DNA of 43,295 nt from Desulfobulbaceae bacterium (GCA_024227155.1 JAAELB010000038.1:1-43295); one strand, 5' to 3'; positions 6,681 through 15,496 are shown, numbered from the stretch's first letter. Made by a program: numbers and translations. Notes: generated by a model not told the origin, from the letters alone.

Positions 6681-8893
6681 ATATCGCGTTTCGGCTTAGG
6701 GCTAAAATGACAGCAGGAACCCTGGCGATTCTCTTTTTGTGCATGTTTGTCACCGGCTCTGTGTTTATTTCCCGAGAGAGGAGTCGACTGCAGGATGAAG
6801 TGCAATTAAAGGGGCAAAGTCTTGCAAACCTTGTTGCTGAATTCTGTGCTAGCCCTATTCAAAAGTATAGTCTCTATATTGTGGAAGAAGTTGCGCGAAC
6901 CGTCGAACAGGCTCCAGGAATTGTTTTTTGTGAGATTTACGATATGGACGGTCAATCTTTATTACAGGTGGATTTCACCATCCATGGTAAGAAGATGACC
7001 AGGAAAAAGCGACGATCGGGGGATGATGTCCTGATTGTCCATACCCCAATAGTGATAGATGAATCGATAATTGGCAAGGTTGAGATAGGCTTGGACCTTG
7101 CCTCAGTAGAGGATGAGATTTATGTCTACTCTGTGGGTCTGGTCATTCTTGTTTTTATAGCACTGACACTCGTCGCCATGGGTATTTCAGTTTTCCTCTC
7201 CTACAACTGTATTTCTCCAGTAGTACTTCTGTCGGGTGTTGTGAAAAATTTATCTAAAGGAGAGTTTGTTGAGATAGAAATTGCTGAAAGAAACGATGAA
7301 ATTGGGGATCTTGCCCGCTCCTTTAATATCATGAGCGGTAATCTTAAACAGCTTTATCAAAATCTTGAAAGAAAGGTGGCCGAACGCACCTCAGATCTGG
7401 AAAAAGCAAACAGACAATTACAAAAGGAAATTCTGGTGCGTAAGAAGGCTGAACTGGCCTTGAATACAGCCAAAGAAGGGGCAGAGCGGGCCAATGAATA
7501 CAAGAGTAATTTCGTTGCCAATATGAGTCATGAAATTCGTACACCTCTTAATGCCATTCTCGGTTACGCACAGATATTACAAGACCGTGATGGTTTTGAT
7601 ATGCAAACAAGAAAGGCATTAAAGGTAATTGACCAGAGTGGCAGCCATCTTCTCTGTCTCATCAATGACATTCTGGATCTCTCGAAAATAGAAGCAGGGA
7701 AAATGGATCTCAAGGTCACTACCTTTGATCTTAGTGTTTTGATCCACAATATTTCCAGCATGTTTCAGCTTCGATGTTCTGAGAAAAACCTAAGCTGGCA
7801 GGTGATCGGTATAGATACTCAAAAAATTACTCCGGTTTCAGGTGATGCGGGTAAAATTCGACAGATCTTTATTAATCTTTTGGGTAATGCGGTGAAATTC
7901 ACCGATCAGGGAGGAGTCATTCTCCGGATAACAGAGACAGAAGGAGGCCGGTATCGTTTCTCTGTCGAAGATACCGGCCAAGGCATACCCGAGTCAGAAA
8001 AAGAAAATCTTTTCAAACCTTTTAATCAGATGAACGGTCGAGGTTGTGAAGAAGGTACTGGACTCGGACTTTCAATATCATTGCGTTTTTTGAAAATGAT
8101 GAATAGTCACATAGATGTGTTCGCCAACGAGCCGCGAGGAACGTGCTTCTGTTTTGAATTGCCGCTTCCCGGGGAGAAAATATCCTCTCTTACCAAAGAT
8201 ACGCCATCCCACAAAATCGTAGGATTAGAGGCGAACAGCCCAGTTACTGCCCTTATAGTGGATGATGATCAGATCAGTCGATCAATGCTGTCACTGTTAC
8301 TGCATAACAATAATATCAACACGCTTGAAGCTGGAAATGGTCTTGAAGCCCTTAACACTCTTGCAAAGAGCAGGGTAGATATCATCTTTATGGATAAATT
8401 TATGCCTGAGATGGATGGATTCGAAACCATTAAAAAAATCCAGCAACAGTATGGGGCCGATGCTGCTCCCGTTATAATGCTCACTGCTGCGGCGCTTGAA
8501 CACAATAAGGACAAGCTTGAAGAAGTAGAGCTGGCCGGATTTCTTATAAAGCCCTGTGAGATCGATCATGTTTTAGAGTGTATAGCCTCAACACTCGGAC
8601 TGTCATTGAAATTGGAGGAAATTTCGCAGCTCAACAACCAGAACCTCCCTCCAGTTACAGTATCACAAGGGGAATTCTCGATGCCAAAGGTTCTCCATGA
8701 AAAATTCATGGAGGCCTCTAAGTTTGGCAGAATCAGTCAGTTGAAAACCTTAGTCAAAGAGCTGGAAGCCACCGATGCAGTTCATCCCGCACTTGTTTCA
8801 ACACTGCGGGAACAGCTTGAAACATATTCATTGCAGGAAATAAACAGGTTGCTTTGCACTGTTAACGCAACTTCACCGAGAGAATCTTTATGA
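6677..8893 (+). CDS. membrane-bound hybrid histidine kinase coupled to the BMP-type sensor
   Basis: 738 residues. TM1 is at about 12-32, followed by a small periplasmic region (about 35-150), TM2 at about 152-176, HAMP (about 178-230) and a coiled coil (about 230-275). HisKA has His285 in VANMSHEIRTPLN. The HATPase has GNAVKFTD, DTGQGIP and GTGLGLSI. A receiver (about 520-640) has its acidic pair in LIVDDDQ, Asp573 in IIFMDKFMPEMDG and Lys in FLIKPCE, and a C-terminal tail of about 90 residues follows. The ATGA overlap with the upstream binding-protein gene gives near-equimolar translation, as expected if the binding protein docks on the periplasmic domain (analogous in logic to LuxP-LuxQ or TorT-TorS). 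No intact output regulator follows; only a receiver wreck does. Confidence 0.92.
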   Translation: MNIAFRLRAKMTAGTLAILFLCMFVTGSVFISRERSRLQDEVQLKGQSLANLVAEFCASPIQKYSLYIVEEVARTVEQAPGIVFCEIYDMDGQSLLQVDFTIHGKKMTRKKRRSGDDVLIVHTPIVIDESIIGKVEIGLDLASVEDEIYVYSVGLVILVFIALTLVAMGISVFLSYNCISPVVLLSGVVKNLSKGEFVEIEIAERNDEIGDLARSFNIMSGNLKQLYQNLERKVAERTSDLEKANRQLQKEILVRKKAELALNTAKEGAERANEYKSNFVANMSHEIRTPLNAILGYAQILQDRDGFDMQTRKALKVIDQSGSHLLCLINDILDLSKIEAGKMDLKVTTFDLSVLIHNISSMFQLRCSEKNLSWQVIGIDTQKITPVSGDAGKIRQIFINLLGNAVKFTDQGGVILRITETEGGRYRFSVEDTGQGIPESEKENLFKPFNQMNGRGCEEGTGLGLSISLRFLKMMNSHIDVFANEPRGTCFCFELPLPGEKISSLTKDTPSHKIVGLEANSPVTALIVDDDQISRSMLSLLLHNNNINTLEAGNGLEALNTLAKSRVDIIFMDKFMPEMDGFETIKKIQQQYGADAAPVIMLTAAALEHNKDKLEEVELAGFLIKPCEIDHVLECIASTLGLSLKLEEISQLNNQNLPPVTVSQGEFSMPKVLHEKFMEASKFGRISQLKTLVKELEATDAVHPALVSTLREQLETYSLQEINRLLCTVNATSPRESL

Positions 8894-8911
8894 ACTCGAA
8901 TACATGAGCCC

Positions 8912-9040
8912 GTTGATTTAATGCCTTTTCGCCCAATCTCTTCGTTAAACAAAAAAGTTTATCCTCAGAATATCAACTATATGCCTGTGGTAAAATTTTT
9001 TGTTTGCCTCGACATTGAACAAAAATGCTATTAAATCAAC
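8912..9040 (+). repeat. structured element family B, copy 2
   Basis: A 129-nt element starting 18 bases after the kinase stop. The closing stem is GTTGATTTAAT (8912-8922) / ATTAAATCAAC (9030-9040). The inner stem pairs 8947-8964 with 8989-9005, with one G/A mismatch and a bulged T at 8962 in the same column as copy 1. The distance between the CTCTTC and AATATCA landmarks (25 nt) and between CTGTG and TTGAAC is the same as in copy 1. Its right end overlaps the start of the broken receiver frame at 9025. Confidence 0.75.
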
Positions 9041-9301
9041 AGACCCATACATCCCTTGTGGAAGTAGAAAGTCCTTTAAAAATTTTGGTAGTTGATGACA
9101 ATACCGTCAACATTGATGTTATGCTCTCCTTTCTTGAAGTCGAAGGCTATGAGGCCTGTCGTCGACTAAAAAAACAACCTGCTACTCAGACCATACCTAT
9201 AATTTTTGTTACGGTAAAAAAAAGAAGTAGATGTCGAATTTTCCCATGGTATCTGTATGGAGTGCGCTGCGAAGCTTTACCCTGTTTTTGATGACAGTTA
9301 A
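9025..9301 (+). pseudogene. internally deleted and frameshifted response-regulator remnant
   Basis: From about 9079 the frame encodes a normal receiver start (LKILVVDDNTVNIDVMLSFL). At EGYE it jumps directly to the alpha-3/beta-4 part (ACRRLKKQPATQTIPIIFV). The segment with the acceptor Asp is missing, and the junction sits where 'EGYE' and the usual 'DGYE' share codons, as in a short-homology deletion. After a run of eight A (9216-9223), a one-base frame change restores VDVEFSHGICMECAAKLYP, the cysteine tail often found at the C-terminus of Desulfobacterota/Geobacter signalling proteins, ending at TAA 9299-9301. Most of beta-5 and the first half of the cysteine module are also gone. It is a non-functional remnant, possibly of the kinase's former output regulator. 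Confidence 0.75.
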
Positions 9302-9307
9302 GAGCGA

Positions 9308-11035
9308 TTACTTATATTGCATATTGTAAAGCAGTTCGTATTCACCCCGTCTGGCAATCAGGTTGTCATGTGTGCCTTCTTCGATTATCTCACCATCTTT
9401 TACAACAACGATCCTGTCAGCATTCTTTATCGTTGAAAGGCGGTGGGCAATGACAAAAGTCGTTCTGTCCTTCATCAGATTTTCTAATGCTTTCTGTACT
9501 TCTCGCTCTGATTCAGTGTCAAGTGCTGAAGTCGCCTCATCTAAGATGAGGATTGGGGCATTTTTAAAAATTGCCCTGGCAATGGAGAGTCTTTGTCTCT
9601 GTCCTCCAGATAGACGTGCTCCACTTTCACCTATTATAGTATCAAAACCTTGTGGTAAAGCTTCGATAAAGTCAAAGGCGTGGGCAGCTTTTGCCGCTTC
9701 AATAATTCGATCTAGTGATGAATTTTCCTCTCCATAGGCAATGTTGTTACGAACTGTATCATTGAAGAGTATGGTCTGTTGTGTCACCATGGAAATCTGG
9801 TTTCGAAGAGAAGTTACAGTGACGTCACGGATATCTGTTCCGTCGATAAGGATGGCCCCATCTTTGATTTCCAGAAATCTCGGTATAAGGTTGGTCAGTG
9901 TGGTTTTTCCGCCTCCACTTGGACCGACTATGGCAAGTGCCTCTCCTATGGGTACTGTAAGGTTGATGTTTTTTAGAACAGGGGCTTCATGGTTGTATTG
10001 GAAATTTAAATCTTTCAGCTCGATTTCAGACGCAAAAGGGGCAAGCTGGGTAGCATTTTTCTTATCCTGGATTTCCGGTTCCACATCCAGGATTGAGAAT
10101 ACTCTGGTTGCTGCGGCAAGGCCCTGCTGGATGGTGGAGTTAATTCGTGTTACACCTTTTACCGGTTCATAGGCTGCTATCAAGGCGGTTAAAAAGGCAA
10201 AAAATGTTCCTGGGGTGGCGGTGCCGTCAATTACCTGTAGCCCTCCGAACCAGATGATCGCAGCAATCGCAATGCCCCCAATAAATTCCATCAACGGATG
10301 CTGCATGCACCTATATTTGGCATCCTTCATCGTGAGGGTGAAAAGTCGTCTGACTTGTTCTAAAAATCTATTTCCCTCATATTCTTCTTTGCAGAAAGCT
10401 TTTACGATACGGTTACCTGTAATAGTTTCGTGGAGAATGTTTGAGACATGTGCAGTTTCTTCCTGGGTTGAGGTGCTGAGTTTGCGAAAAAGACGGCCAA
10501 ACTTGATAATAGGGAATGCTGCAACTGGTAAAACCACAAAAGAAATCATGGCCAGTCGCCAATTCATATAGAACACCACTCCCAGCAGGATAACCACTTG
10601 AAAAAAGTCTCGTATAACACCAACAAGGGCGTTTGACACAGCCTGTTGCAGAAGGGCCACGTCGGAAATAATCCGTGACATGAGAGTGCCGGTTGGCATG
10701 GAGCCAAAAAAGGTAAGGGACTGCTTGTGGATATGGTTGAAGATATTCACCCTGAAGTCTTTGATTACAGACTGTCCCACCTGTTCAAGTAGGATTGTGT
10801 AGATGTAGTAGACGATTCCTTTAAGAAAGAAGATTACAATGACAACAATGGGCAAAAGTTTGAGGTAAAAGGTGTCTTTCTCCATAAAGATCTTATCAAG
10901 AAGATCTTTGACTAAATAGGCTTGTGTCCCTGTGAATCCGGCAACACAGATCATGGAGATCATTGCTATGAATAGTTTAAGCCGATATGGCCTCATGACC
11001 TCATAAAGTCGGAGCAAAATTTCTTTATTAGACAT
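9308..11035 (-). CDS. msbA: lipid A export ABC transporter, MsbA type
   Basis: 575 residues, the usual length of a half-transporter with fused ATPase. The first 310 residues hold six hydrophobic segments of an ABC exporter domain. The ATPase follows with Walker A GPSGGGKTT (about 375), signature LSGGQ (about 475), Walker B ILILDEATSALD (about 495) and H-loop IAHRLST. It flips lipid A core or phospholipid across the inner membrane. It is third in a minus-strand run after sppA and an LpxL-type acyltransferase, with a 152-base gap that may hold its own promoter. Linkage to the acyltransferase favours lipid A export over a drug exporter, but other exporters of this family cannot be excluded. Confidence 0.85.
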   Translation of the reverse strand: MSNKEILLRLYEVMRPYRLKLFIAMISMICVAGFTGTQAYLVKDLLDKIFMEKDTFYLKLLPIVVIVIFFLKGIVYYIYTILLEQVGQSVIKDFRVNIFNHIHKQSLTFFGSMPTGTLMSRIISDVALLQQAVSNALVGVIRDFFQVVILLGVVFYMNWRLAMISFVVLPVAAFPIIKFGRLFRKLSTSTQEETAHVSNILHETITGNRIVKAFCKEEYEGNRFLEQVRRLFTLTMKDAKYRCMQHPLMEFIGGIAIAAIIWFGGLQVIDGTATPGTFFAFLTALIAAYEPVKGVTRINSTIQQGLAAATRVFSILDVEPEIQDKKNATQLAPFASEIELKDLNFQYNHEAPVLKNINLTVPIGEALAIVGPSGGGKTTLTNLIPRFLEIKDGAILIDGTDIRDVTVTSLRNQISMVTQQTILFNDTVRNNIAYGEENSSLDRIIEAAKAAHAFDFIEALPQGFDTIIGESGARLSGGQRQRLSIARAIFKNAPILILDEATSALDTESEREVQKALENLMKDRTTFVIAHRLSTIKNADRIVVVKDGEIIEEGTHDNLIARRGEYELLYNMQYK

Positions 11036-11075
11036 AAAATGATTTTGGGTTGATGAAAGATGATAAGAGTTAAGG

Positions 11076-11158
11076 CTTCACTATCTATGTGTGTAGTGAA
11101 GAGGGCATTGTATTGCCGGATGCGCAAGTGCAACCTTAATATACCAGACTGCAATACA
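11076..11158 (-). promoter_or_regulatory. two hairpins in the gap upstream of msbA
   Basis: CTTCACTA (11076-11083) pairs with TAGTGAAG (11094-11101), and TGTATTGC (11109-11116) with GCAATACA (11151-11158). Neither is followed by a T-run on the minus strand, so these are not ordinary terminators. They may shape the msbA leader or be RNA processing sites. Confidence 0.3.
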
Positions 11159-11187
11159 GAAGATAAATATACAATTTCAAAGCTGAA

Positions 11188-12111
11188 TCAAAAGAAAATC
11201 TGTTTGATGCTGCGTTTCACCGGTAGATATCCCTTCTTGGTCCAGAGACGGTGGAAAAGGCTAAACCACTGATCGGGGTACTTTCTAATAAATGATTCAT
11301 ATAATACGATAGATCTGGAGGAGACATCCTGGATATTTTCTTCGTTTATTGCATTGTATTCGGGAAGGTCCACTCGTTTGAAATCTATATGAAGTTTGCC
11401 TCCATCCATATAGTAGACACTGGTGAATACAGGTGCCCCTGTTCTCAGATGAAGAATACCAGCACCTTTGGCGCACGCAAGAAAACGATTGAAAAATTTA
11501 ATAGAGGTTCCACGGCTTCTATAACTTTGATCTAGACTCACAATAAGCAAACGATTGTCAGATAAAGCTTTCTGGTAAGCCTTCATGCCGTCATAGCTGG
11601 AAAGATGCTCAAGGCTTGTGCCGTAGCGGCCACGTTGTCGAACAAAAAAACGGTCAGATAGTGGGTTGGACTGTTGTTGATAGATAAGACTGGTGGGTAG
11701 TCCTGACATATTGAACCAGGCAAAATACGCTTCAAACCAGCTGGCATGTATGGTTGTAAGAATGACGCCTTTACCGCCTTTCAGAGCTTCTTGCACTTCT
11801 TCAAGACCGGATATCTGCGCATTTTCAACTAGTTTAGTGAGTTTTTTTCGGTGAAGGATAAATATCAGACCAAAGGTTCTGGTGAATTGCAGGTATACTT
11901 TCTTGAGTAATTTAAGCTTTGCTTTATGGTTAAGTTCTGGAAATACCGTGGATAGGTTGTGGTAGGCAACTTTAATCCGGAAGGGAAAGATGACCCATGC
12001 AAGATAGCCAACTGAGCTGCAAAGAAGCAGGATAATCTGAACAGGGAGCAGGTTTATAAAAAAAATCACACTCCTGAGGAGGGAATATTCGAGTTTATGC
12101 TTGGTTCTCAT
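11188..12111 (-). CDS. LpxL/HtrB-type lipid A late acyltransferase
   Basis: 307 residues, the family length. It has an N-terminal membrane segment (about 10-35), then the acyltransferase motif HASWFE (HX4E) in ILTTIHASWFEAYFAW and SLDQSYRSRGTSIKFFNR around the substrate site. These enzymes transfer a fatty acyl chain from acyl-ACP to Kdo2-lipid IVA at the inner face of the inner membrane. The start is 32 bases after sppA and the gene precedes msbA, consistent with a lipid A maturation/export unit. Which acylation step it performs (LpxL or LpxM-like) cannot be read from the sequence. Confidence 0.85.
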   Translation of the reverse strand: MRTKHKLEYSLLRSVIFFINLLPVQIILLLCSSVGYLAWVIFPFRIKVAYHNLSTVFPELNHKAKLKLLKKVYLQFTRTFGLIFILHRKKLTKLVENAQISGLEEVQEALKGGKGVILTTIHASWFEAYFAWFNMSGLPTSLIYQQQSNPLSDRFFVRQRGRYGTSLEHLSSYDGMKAYQKALSDNRLLIVSLDQSYRSRGTSIKFFNRFLACAKGAGILHLRTGAPVFTSVYYMDGGKLHIDFKRVDLPEYNAINEENIQDVSSRSIVLYESFIRKYPDQWFSLFHRLWTKKGYLPVKRSIKQIFF

Positions 12112-12143
12112 ATTGTATTAATTGGTGTTTTATAAAAATAATG

Positions 12144-14009
12144 TCAAAAAAAAGAATAATTATACAGTCTTGGGTCTAGCTGGCAGTGGGCATAAATTCC
12201 CTGGGGATCGCTCAATTGCAGCAAAGGTTGAAGAGAAGTGAGGATGGATAACTTAATTTTAGACAGCAAGGAATCGGGGGTACGGGTTGCTGCTGATTGC
12301 ACTTCTGTGAGGTAGGTTAAAATCTGATCTTTCATTGATCGGGGTTTGGTTATATAGCTCGCCGAATACTCCGTTAAGCCAGCATGTTTGGCCGCAGCTG
12401 AAATGGCCTGTTCTAAGTGGCCAATATTGTCAATCAGACCAAGATATTTTGCGGTATTACCGTCATAGACACGTCCCTGGGCCAATTCGGCTACCTTCCT
12501 TGGTTTGATGTTTCTACCCGAGGCAACAATCTGCAAAAAATTTTCATAGCTGTATTCCACTGATTGCTGAATTACTGATTTTAGAGCAGGTGAGAGTGGC
12601 CTTGAAATGTTTAAACCAGCCGCCAGGGGAGTGGTTCCGATGCCGTCGCTGTAAACCCCAAGTGAGGCCAAGCTTTTTTCAAAGGTTGGGATTGCTCCGA
12701 AAATACCGATTGATCCTGTTATAGTTGAAGCCTCCGCCCAAATTTCATCAGCGTCCGCTGCAATCCAATAGCCTCCTGACGCTGCAACGCTCCCCATAGA
12801 GACCACAAATGACTTACCACTTTTTTTAAATTCAAGGATCTCCTGCCTAATGACCTCTGAAGCAAAGGCGGACCCTCCGCCTGAATTAATTCGTAGTACC
12901 AAACCTTGTATTTGGTTATCCTTTCTGGCGATTTTAATAAGCTGGGAAAGAGACTCACCACCAATCACTCCAGTTGGCTGTTTGCCGGGGAGGATTGTAC
13001 CTTCGGCAATAATAATACCAATAGAATCTTCTTGGTTTTGCTCCCTAAAAGACAGCTCAGCAAGCTCCAGGTACTTTGAGGAGGAAATAATAGATGGCTT
13101 ATCCATCTCGCTGTCTACAATGGAAAGCAGATGTGTGTTTATCTCCTGTCTTGTAAAGAGATGATCAACCAACCCGTTGTTTAGGGCGAGTTGACCAATG
13201 TTGCCATGGGCCGCGTCTAAAAATTCGCCAATATTGTTAGTGTATTTTGCCAGTGCATTACTTTCAAGATTTCTGTTTTCAGTTACCCGGTCTGTGTAGA
13301 GACTCCAGAGCACTGACAGCCAACCTTCATTCTGCTGTCTGTCCGCCTCGGACATATCTGTTCGCGTAAAAGGCTCCAAGGCGGATTTGTATGAACCGAC
13401 TTTGAATATATTATAATTAATTTTTAACCTTTCGAGGGCTTCCTTAAAATAGAGTCGGTAGACCCCCATGCCGTGGATGTCTACTCCACCCATGGGGTTG
13501 AGGATTATGGTGTCAGCATAGGAGGCGAGGAAATATTGACCCTGGGTATAATAATCTTCCGCTGCAACGACTGTTTTACCACTCTGCTGGAATTTTTGTA
13601 TAGTTTCACCTATGCTTTCCAGTTGATTAAGGCCGGCACTACCCATGTTTTTCAGATTAAGAAGTAAAACAGAGATATTATCATCTTTTGCAGCACTGTT
13701 TATTATGTCCAGGATATCCTGGAGTGTGGTTTCCACCTCACGGGAATCGCCCCAGAAAGGATCTTCAAGTAATTTTTCAAAAGAACTGATTATTTTCTTC
13801 TGCTCTACTATGTTGCCGGAGATATCGAGCCGAAGGATACTTTCACTTGGGAGTGCCAGTTTTTCTTTTGCTTCGAAGGGAATAAAAGAAAATAAAATGA
13901 CCGCCAGCAGGGAAAAGAAAAGAACGTTGAAAAAGGTGTTTCGTATGACGGTGAAGAGTTTGCCTGCATACCTGAAGGTATTAAAAATGAATTTAAACAG
14001 AGTTTTCAT
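12144..14009 (-). CDS. sppA: signal peptide peptidase SppA, 67-kDa type
   Basis: 621 residues, matching the long two-repeat SppA of Gram-negative bacteria. A membrane anchor lies at about 25-48. The catalytic dyad is visible: Lys208 in KVGSYKSALEPF from the first repeat and the nucleophile Ser411 in SMGSVAASGGYW from the second, close to the E. coli positions. It degrades signal-peptide remnants in the inner membrane. It heads the minus-strand run with the LpxL-type acyltransferase and msbA. A repeat-family-A element sits about 20 bases upstream of the start codon, between sppA and dinB, and may influence expression. Confidence 0.92.
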   Translation of the reverse strand: MKTLFKFIFNTFRYAGKLFTVIRNTFFNVLFFSLLAVILFSFIPFEAKEKLALPSESILRLDISGNIVEQKKIISSFEKLLEDPFWGDSREVETTLQDILDIINSAAKDDNISVLLLNLKNMGSAGLNQLESIGETIQKFQQSGKTVVAAEDYYTQGQYFLASYADTIILNPMGGVDIHGMGVYRLYFKEALERLKINYNIFKVGSYKSALEPFTRTDMSEADRQQNEGWLSVLWSLYTDRVTENRNLESNALAKYTNNIGEFLDAAHGNIGQLALNNGLVDHLFTRQEINTHLLSIVDSEMDKPSIISSSKYLELAELSFREQNQEDSIGIIIAEGTILPGKQPTGVIGGESLSQLIKIARKDNQIQGLVLRINSGGGSAFASEVIRQEILEFKKSGKSFVVSMGSVAASGGYWIAADADEIWAEASTITGSIGIFGAIPTFEKSLASLGVYSDGIGTTPLAAGLNISRPLSPALKSVIQQSVEYSYENFLQIVASGRNIKPRKVAELAQGRVYDGNTAKYLGLIDNIGHLEQAISAAAKHAGLTEYSASYITKPRSMKDQILTYLTEVQSAATRTPDSLLSKIKLSILTSLQPLLQLSDPQGIYAHCQLDPRLYNYSFF

Positions 14010-14027
14010 ATTAATTTGTTATTAGAG

Positions 14028-14123
14028 TTTAGTGCCTTAGAAATTCAATTCTTGTTTTTTGAATGAATTTCGTGAAGGTACTTATCCAGCGATTTTAAAA
14101 AAGTTTCCGACTAGTCGGGTTAG
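14028..14123 (+). repeat. repeat family A, copy 2 (short subtype), with tandem stub
   Basis: It starts TTTAGTGCCTTAG, followed by the hairpin GAAATTC..ATTC / GAAT.GAATTTC around a T-rich loop, then AAGGTACTTATCCAGCGATTT, the CCGACTAGTCGG palindrome and GTTAG. The ends pair as GTGCCTT/AAGGTAC with one G.T. The bases directly after it (to about 14150) read TGCCTTATAAATTATTTTTTG, resembling the start of a further copy that shares the TTAG. It lies between dinB and sppA. Confidence 0.8.
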
Positions 14124-14246
14124 TGCCTTATAAATTATTTTTTGTGTTTTTGTGGCAGGAAAATAATCATCCCTGATCGATTGTACAGTAGATGATCGGT
14201 TCCTTTGGAATTCTCTATGAAATTTTTTTCAATAATGTTTTGATGA

Positions 14247-15356
14247 TTATGGTTGTTTCTGCAGTTGGAGTTTCTCCTTATCCATAAAAGGAAGGCGCAG
14301 TTGCCGGGGGATACGTTTGTTTCCCGTGAGTTTTGAAATGGACAATCCCAGAAGACGTACTTTCTGACTGCCAACCTGGGTTGATTCCAGCAATCCAGGA
14401 AGAAACCTTTCTATGTCATCACCATTATAGAGAGGAAACCCTGTGGTCACAGATCTCGATATAGTAACAAAATCATGGTATCTGATTTTTAAGGTAAGGG
14501 TGTATCCTCCTGTATTTTTCTTCTTCAAAGCTGTTTCCAGTTTGCTGACAATATCTTTAAGGATAGCATGTATCTCCAGAATATCGTCAGTGTCGGTGGA
14601 GAGTGTGGTCTCGCTACCAATGGATTTTCGAATACGTCTTGGTTCTACCCCTCTGTTGTCCACACCTCTGGCTATGTTATAGAGAAAGGACCCAGCTTTG
14701 CCAAAATGGAAGGTAAGGGTACTCTCTTCCCATTTTCGAAGATCAAGTCCTGTTTTTATTCCAAGATGTAACATCTTTTTTTCCGTGACCTTGCCAACTC
14801 CAAAGAATTTTCGTATTGGCAGTGAGGAGATAAAGTCCATGGCATGATCTGGAGGAACGGTGGTGATTCCATTAGGTTTATTTACATCTGAGGCAACCTT
14901 TGCTAAAAATTTATTAAAAGATACACCTGCAGATGCGGTTAACTGTGTTTTGCTGAAGATATGCTGCCGGATGTTCTCTGCAACTATTGTCGCTGAATTT
15001 TGCCCCCTGGAGTTAACCGTCACATCGAGAAACGCCTCGTCAAGAGAAAGTGGTTCAACAAGGCTGGTGTACTGACGGAAAATATCCATTATTGTGGTGG
15101 AAACTTCTTTATATCGTTCTAGTCTAGGTCTGGTAAAAACTGCCTGAGGGCATAATTTGACAGCCCTTGCACAGGGCATCGCAGAGTGGATGCCAAATTT
15201 TCTTGCCTCATAGGAACATGCTGCCACCACCCCCCTTCCTTGGGGGTTGCCACCAACAATCAGAGGCTTGTTGCGAAATTCTGGGTGGTCTTTTTGCTCG
15301 ACGCTGGCATAGAAAGCATCCATGTCGATATGAATTATTTTTCTCTGTGAGTACAT
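14247..15356 (-). CDS. dinB: DNA polymerase IV (DinB, Y-family)
   Basis: 369 residues, full length. The catalytic carboxylates are in HIDMDAFYASVEQ near the start and LSLDEAFLDVT (about 100-110). YEARKFGIHSAMPCARA is the fingers motif, helix-hairpin-helix residues lie around 180-200, and the little-finger domain spans about 235-350. It copies past damaged bases without proofreading. The C-terminus LRLPFMDKEKLQLQ resembles a beta-clamp binding peptide (QLxLF-like, here LRLPF). It is divergent from the Crp/Fnr gene with 140 bases between. I saw no proper LexA box there. Confidence 0.93.
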   Translation of the reverse strand: MYSQRKIIHIDMDAFYASVEQKDHPEFRNKPLIVGGNPQGRGVVAACSYEARKFGIHSAMPCARAVKLCPQAVFTRPRLERYKEVSTTIMDIFRQYTSLVEPLSLDEAFLDVTVNSRGQNSATIVAENIRQHIFSKTQLTASAGVSFNKFLAKVASDVNKPNGITTVPPDHAMDFISSLPIRKFFGVGKVTEKKMLHLGIKTGLDLRKWEESTLTFHFGKAGSFLYNIARGVDNRGVEPRRIRKSIGSETTLSTDTDDILEIHAILKDIVSKLETALKKKNTGGYTLTLKIRYHDFVTISRSVTTGFPLYNGDDIERFLPGLLESTQVGSQKVRLLGLSISKLTGNKRIPRQLRLPFMDKEKLQLQKQP

Positions 15357-15496
15357 TCAATATGAAATGATTCGCCAAATTGACTTCAAGGATGGTGTAA
15401 AAAAACGGAAATGCTGGTAAGTTCCCAGGGATTTTTATCAGGCGAAAATAACTTGCGAAAGCATGACGTAATAGACACATTTAATCAAGATAAAAT

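Noticed and set aside
4524-9040. Family B elements as integron attC sites
   Set aside because: Size, imperfect palindromy and extrahelical base recall large attC sites, but the terminal GTTRRRY/RYYYAAC boxes are absent in copy 1 and mis-oriented in copy 2, and no integrase is seen.
9741-10172. Plus-strand ORFs opposite msbA
   Set aside because: Shadow frames of the ABC transporter with atypical composition and no recognisable product.
15357-15496. LexA box for dinB
   Set aside because: CTGGTAAGTTCCCAG has the right ends but a nine-base spacer instead of ten and poor core agreement.
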